Source: Arthrobacter sp. 24S4-2
GTDB lineage: Bacteria > Actinomycetota > Actinomycetes > Actinomycetales > Micrococcaceae
Assembly (NCBI RefSeq): GCF_005280255.1
Contig: NZ_CP040018.1
Coordinates: 4,154,001 to 4,218,000, forward strand
DNA: 64,000 nucleotides
Reading direction: 5' to 3'
Below the pieces are notes generated by a model. The model did not search any database. It had not been told where the DNA came from and saw only the letters and a list, made by a program, of their open reading frames with translations. Positions within the stretch are counted from its first letter, which is position 1, and the number at the start of each line of letters is the position of its first letter. Below are positions 60,685 through 64,000 of this stretch, in pieces. Made by a program: the position numbers and the translations under genes.

Positions 60685-60720
60685 GGGCGGGGACGGATCA
60701 GTGCTGATCCGTCCCCGCCC
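60685..60720. repeat. 17-bp-arm hairpin between aldehyde and alcohol dehydrogenase genes
   Basis: GGGCGGGGACGGATCAG and its exact complement around a TG centre. No T run on either side, so it looks like an mRNA-stability or processing hairpin, or an operator, rather than an intrinsic terminator. Confidence 0.6.
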
Positions 60721-60794
60721 GGGCCAAGGGCGGAGAGGGGCGCGAGGGCCCCGTCGTGGCGACGGAGTCGACACCACGGGAGCGCCCCAATCCC

Positions 60795-62318
60795 TTAGAA
60801 GAAGCCGAGCTTGTTCTCGTTGTAGCTGACCAGCAGGTTCTTGGTCTGCTGGTAGTGGTCCAGCATCATGGAGTGGTTTTCACGTCCGATGCCGGAAGAC
60901 TTGTACCCGCCGAACGCGGCGCCGGCAGGGTAGGCGTGGTAGTTGTTGACCCACACGCGGCCGGCCTGGATTTCGCGGCCCGCACGGTAGGCGACGTTGC
61001 CGTTGCGCGACCAGACGCCGGCGCCCAGGCCGTAGAGGGTGTCGTTGGCGATTTCCATCGCGTCGTCGTAGTCACTGAACCGGGCGACAGACACGACAGG
61101 TCCGAAGATCTCCTCCTGGAAGATCCGCATCTTGTTGTGGCCTTCGAAGACGGTGGGCTGGACGTAGTAGCCGCCGGCCAGGTCGCCTTCCAGCTGGGCG
61201 CGGGCGCCGCCGGTGAGCACCTTGGCGCCTTCCTGCTTGCCGATGTCGATGTAGGAAAGGATCTTCTCCAGCTGGTCGTTGGAGGCCTGTGCACCGAGCT
61301 GGGTGTCGGTGTCCAGCGGGTTGCCCTGGATGATCTTCTCCACCCGGGCCACGGCGTCAGCCATGAAGGAATCGTAGATGTCCTCCTGGACGAGGGCACG
61401 GGACGGGCAGGTGCAGACCTCGCCCTGGTTGAAGGCAAAGAGCGCGAAGCCTTCCTGAGCCTTGTCGTAGAACGCGTCGTCGGATTCGGCAACATCGTTG
61501 AAGAAGATGTTCGGGCTCTTGCCGCCGAGCTCCAGGGTAACGGGGATCAGGTTCTGGCTGGCGTACTGGCTGATCAGGCGCCCGGTGGAGGTCTCGCCGG
61601 TGAAGGCGATCTTGCGGATCCGCGGGCTGGACGCGAGGGGCTTGCCGGCCTCCACGCCGAAACCGTTGACCACGTTGAGCACGCCGGCCGGCAGCAGGTC
61701 ACCGATGAGTTCCATCAGGACCAGGATGGAGGAGGGCGTCTGCTCGGCGGGCTTAAGGACCACGGCGTTGCCGGCGGCCAGGGCCGGGGCGAGCTTCCAG
61801 ACGGCCATGAGGATGGGGAAGTTCCACGGGATGATCTGGCCCACGACGCCGAGCGGCTCGTGGTAGTGGTAGGCCGTGGTGTCGTCGTCAAGCTGGGAGA
61901 GCCGGCCTTCCTGGGCGCGGACGGCGGAGGCGAAGTAGCGGAAGTGGTCCGCCGCAAGGGGAATGTCCGCATTCAAGGTTTCGCGGATGGGCTTGCCGTT
62001 GTCCCACGATTCGGCGACGGCCAGCATCTCGAGGTTCTCGTCGATGCGGTCGGCGATCTTGTTCAGGATGGCGGCGCGTTCGGCAACGGAGGTCTTGCCC
62101 CAGGACGGTGCGATCTTGTGCGCGGCGTCCAGCGCCAGCTCGATGTCTTCCGCGGTGCCGCGGGCAACTTCGCAGAAGACCTTGCCCGTGACGGGGGTGA
62201 TGTTCTCGAAGTACTGGCCCTTGACCGGGGCAACCCACTCGCCGCCGATCCAGTTCTCATAGCGGTCCTTGAACGTGACCTTCGAACCCTCGGTACCGGG
62301 CTGTGCGTAGACAGTCAT
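60795..62318 (-). CDS. exaC: NAD-dependent aldehyde dehydrogenase (ExaC type)
   Basis: 507 residues from ATG 62318, six bases after AAAGGAG; a longer frame to 62378 is unlikely. The ALDH core motifs are LGVVGQIIPWNFPILM, the glycine of GETSTGRL, catalytic Glu in TLELGGKSPNIFF (about 263) and catalytic Cys in FNQGEVCTCPSRALV (about 302, next to the second Cys). It oxidises acetaldehyde to acetate. Upstream lies a doubled palindrome, and further upstream the GAF regulator. Confidence 0.93.
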   Translation of the reverse strand: MTVYAQPGTEGSKVTFKDRYENWIGGEWVAPVKGQYFENITPVTGKVFCEVARGTAEDIELALDAAHKIAPSWGKTSVAERAAILNKIADRIDENLEMLAVAESWDNGKPIRETLNADIPLAADHFRYFASAVRAQEGRLSQLDDDTTAYHYHEPLGVVGQIIPWNFPILMAVWKLAPALAAGNAVVLKPAEQTPSSILVLMELIGDLLPAGVLNVVNGFGVEAGKPLASSPRIRKIAFTGETSTGRLISQYASQNLIPVTLELGGKSPNIFFNDVAESDDAFYDKAQEGFALFAFNQGEVCTCPSRALVQEDIYDSFMADAVARVEKIIQGNPLDTDTQLGAQASNDQLEKILSYIDIGKQEGAKVLTGGARAQLEGDLAGGYYVQPTVFEGHNKMRIFQEEIFGPVVSVARFSDYDDAMEIANDTLYGLGAGVWSRNGNVAYRAGREIQAGRVWVNNYHAYPAGAAFGGYKSSGIGRENHSMMLDHYQQTKNLLVSYNENKLGFF

Positions 62319-62370
62319 TGCTAGCTCCTTTGCTGTGGCAGTTACTATGCCTCCACCGTAGGAGCCGGGA

Positions 62371-62391
62371 GGTTGCAACCAGGTTGCAACC
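62371..62391. promoter_or_regulatory. Doubled palindrome GGTTGCAACC upstream of exaC
   Basis: Two copies of the palindrome GGTTGCAACC lie one base apart (62371-62380 and 62382-62391), 53 bases upstream of the exaC start and directly behind the regulator gene. The centres are 11 bp apart, one turn of the helix, which suits cooperative binding. The GAF-domain protein is the natural candidate to bind it. Repeat seen directly; role inferred. Confidence 0.6.
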
Positions 62392-62440
62392 CTGTGACTC
62401 AGCTCACGCCGGCGCCGTCCCGCGCCGCAGGCGCCACCCT

Positions 62441-63859
62441 TCAGGCGCTAAGTTCGTTTTCCAGCCGTTCCAGATCGGCGACGACGGCGGCCCGCTTGGG
62501 CGAGCGCGGCGGCAGGAGCTTCAGCGCGGCGGTGCGGACGCCGACGTCGTCCTTTGCTTCCGGAAGTTCCGCGTACCTCAACAGCGCATCGGCGCTGCCG
62601 TCCGTCAGGACCGCCTCGCGCAGCAGCGTGGACACGCGGTCCCGCAGGTCGATGATGCCTGGCGCTTCCGAGCGCGGCAGCACCGCGCCGCGGTAGATCT
62701 CGAGGGCAATGCGGTGCGCCCCTCGCTGCAGGCAGTTGAGCACCTGGCTGGAATCCGGCATCAGGTCCATGGGGAGCCGGTAAGGGCGGGAATCGGGGAC
62801 CGCCTCAGGGCTGAGCTGCTGGAGGACCTTGCGCAGGCGCACCATCTCCGGCCGGAGCGTCATGGAGGAGCCGTCGCCCGGATACAGCAGCGTGCAGAGT
62901 TCCTCCGCACTGAGCCCCTCGGGGTGGACGCTGAGCAACGCCAGGATTTCGCTGTGCCGGGCGGAGAGTGCCACGGTGCGGCCTTCGATGCTGAGCAGGG
63001 CCTGGTCCCGGCCCAGGAGCTGGAGGCTGTTGCGGTACAGGCTCCCTTCCGCACCGGAACCGGCGCCGTCAGCCCTGCGGGCAGCCAAAGAGGCCGTCCG
63101 CCGTCGGGCCGGCGCTGCCTGGCGGGCGGCCGCCAGCTGGAGCCGCTCCACGCGCAGCTGCGCCTGCGCTGCCGCCACGGTGGCCTCCACGAGGGACAGC
63201 GTGTGCGGAGCAACCGCGGATTCTGTGCCCGTGATGTCCACAACGCCCAGTAGGGCGCCGGAGTCCGGGTCGTGGAACGGCACCGCCGTGCAGCTCCACG
63301 GGTGGACTGAGCGCTTGTAGTGTTCGGCGCCGGAAATCTGGATGCTGCGGCCCAGGGCCAGGGCTGTTCCGGGGGCGCTGGTGCCAACGCTGGCCTCGGA
63401 CCAGTCGGCGCCTGCCACAAACATCATGCCTTCGGCGCGGCGCTGCATGACGGCGTCGCCCTCCACCCAAAGCAGCCGCCCCACCTCATCGCCCACGGCG
63501 ACCAGCAGCCCGCTGTCGTGGCTGGGCAGGACCAAAAGCTTGTGGATCACGGGCATGATGGTGGCCAGCGGGTGCTGCCGGCGGTATTCCTCGAGCTCCT
63601 CCCGGTCCATGGCCAGGGGCGCCTCGGGGTTGTCCGGGTTGGCACGGAATTGGACGGAACGCTGCCAGGACTCCTCCACCAGGCTGCGCAGCCCGGGCAG
63701 GTGCACGCTGCTGACGTGGCCGGCGCTGCTCGTTGAGTCGAGGCCGCCGGCCGGGCCGAAGCCGGTCGCACCGAGTAACTCGTGGCCCGCAAGGGCATGC
63801 CGCTGGAGCAGTGCCGCGGCGTCCGTGCCCGGAACTGCTGGCTGATTCGTTTTCCTCAT
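62441..63859 (-). CDS. GAF-domain transcriptional regulator (AcoR-like, without AAA+ domain)
   Basis: About 472 residues from ATG 63859, behind AAGGGAG. The N-terminal part has the AcoR-type start (LRSLVEESWQRSVQF) and a GAF domain at about 90-235 (GLLVAVGDEVGRLLWVEG, HYKRSVHPWSCTAVPFHDP, GALLGVVDITG). A predicted winged helix lies at about 300-370 (LSARHSEILALLSVHPEGL). The sigma-54-interacting AAA+ domain is missing, as expected in actinobacteria without sigma-54. It probably senses an aldehyde or alcohol and controls exaC-adhP. Palindromes at 63874-63889 and 63897-63908 lie in its own promoter region. Confidence 0.83.
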   Translation of the reverse strand: MRKTNQPAVPGTDAAALLQRHALAGHELLGATGFGPAGGLDSTSSAGHVSSVHLPGLRSLVEESWQRSVQFRANPDNPEAPLAMDREELEEYRRQHPLATIMPVIHKLLVLPSHDSGLLVAVGDEVGRLLWVEGDAVMQRRAEGMMFVAGADWSEASVGTSAPGTALALGRSIQISGAEHYKRSVHPWSCTAVPFHDPDSGALLGVVDITGTESAVAPHTLSLVEATVAAAQAQLRVERLQLAAARQAAPARRRTASLAARRADGAGSGAEGSLYRNSLQLLGRDQALLSIEGRTVALSARHSEILALLSVHPEGLSAEELCTLLYPGDGSSMTLRPEMVRLRKVLQQLSPEAVPDSRPYRLPMDLMPDSSQVLNCLQRGAHRIALEIYRGAVLPRSEAPGIIDLRDRVSTLLREAVLTDGSADALLRYAELPEAKDDVGVRTAALKLLPPRSPKRAAVVADLERLENELSA

Positions 63860-63957
63860 CGAACTCCCTTGCCGGCACAACGGCGTGCCAGGCGTGACGG
63901 CATGCCGTGCTGGATTGGTCTGCTCAGTCTATTGCCATCCAGCAAGCCGCCATAGGG

Positions 63958-64000
63958 TTAGCCCTCCGAGTTCCGGGAGATGCGGATCATTTCCTCGCGG
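63958..64000 (-). CDS. C-terminal end of an unidentified gene, cut by the window edge
   Basis: Only 13 codons (REEMIRISRNSEG) and a TAA at 63958-63960 are inside the window. Composition and codon use look coding, but the piece is too short to name or to be certain. Confidence 0.4.
   Translation of the reverse strand, partial: REEMIRISRNSEG

Noticed and set aside
1..64000. CRISPR array, prophage, integron or toxin-antitoxin pair
   Set aside because: I found no spaced direct repeats of the right size, no phage or integrase genes, and no paired small genes of toxin-antitoxin type.

Overview
The window is high-GC DNA from an actinobacterium. The closest fit is Arthrobacter or Pseudarthrobacter (Micrococcaceae), judged from gene content: HadA/HadB-like MaoC pairs, ROK-controlled sugar ABC operons without their own ATPase, a furA-katA pair, an exaC-adhP-DUF779 cluster, and actinobacterial forms of HtpX, YajQ and a short YidC. 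This is inference from families and was not tested by a database search. I see no transposase, integrase, phage gene, rRNA, CRISPR array or replication origin. The window is ordinary chromosome with some accessory patches.

Layout. 0-6 kb: a MaoC dehydratase pair, ArsR-SulP, three small minus-strand genes (CitE-like, DUF2797, DUF3188), and an SsuA-like lipoprotein gene cut off at a 66-bp palindrome. 6-14 kb: an aldo/keto reductase and an alpha-glucoside-type operon (binding protein, two permeases, GH13 enzyme) opposite a ROK repressor. 14-19 kb: Na+/H+ antiporter, NAD(P)-binding protein, ECF sigma factor with a membrane partner, YidC paralogue, tRNA-Met and tRNA-Thr. 19-25 kb: DEAD-box helicase with a long leader, MOSC protein, and KdpE with a short KdpD. 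25-30 kb: a YgiB/YgiC-like pair with an amino-acid permease, then a glutaryl-CoA-dehydrogenase-like enzyme. 30-38 kb: a long minus-strand run with an SDR, two GT87 mannosyltransferase-like membrane proteins, an HxlR-MFS pair, and transsulfuration (metB, cystathionine beta-synthase). 38-47 kb: ion transporter, glyoxalase-fold protein, AlkA-like glycosylase, acyl-CoA synthetase, monooxygenase-fold protein, thioredoxin, and a secreted galactose-oxidase-like protein with two discoidin domains. 47-56 kb: K+ channel, LysM protein, tRNA-Tyr, YajQ, HtpX, MFS exporter, HIT-like protein, Fur-type regulator and catalase. 56-64 kb: DUF2461, TetR, amino-acid permease, and an ethanol/acetaldehyde oxidation cluster with its GAF-domain regulator.

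Main points of interest. (1) The galactose-oxidase-like protein keeps the copper ligands and stacking Trp of the family, but the Cys that forms the Tyr-Cys cofactor is Ser. (2) Three otherwise good genes (ROK regulator, ECF partner, galactose oxidase) are each broken by one missing base in a G/C run, which looks like a sequencing artefact. (3) Long palindromes of several sequence families lie mostly between convergent genes, and one forms the end of a truncated gene. (4) Several regulators sit beside clean candidate operators: TetR (16-bp arms over its own start codon), Fur/CatR, ROK, and a doubled GGTTGCAACC upstream of the aldehyde dehydrogenase. (5) Four GTTTCC motifs spaced exactly 10 bp lie upstream of the truncated SsuA-like gene. 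(6) A 26-codon leader ORF overlaps the start of the sugar-binding protein by four bases.
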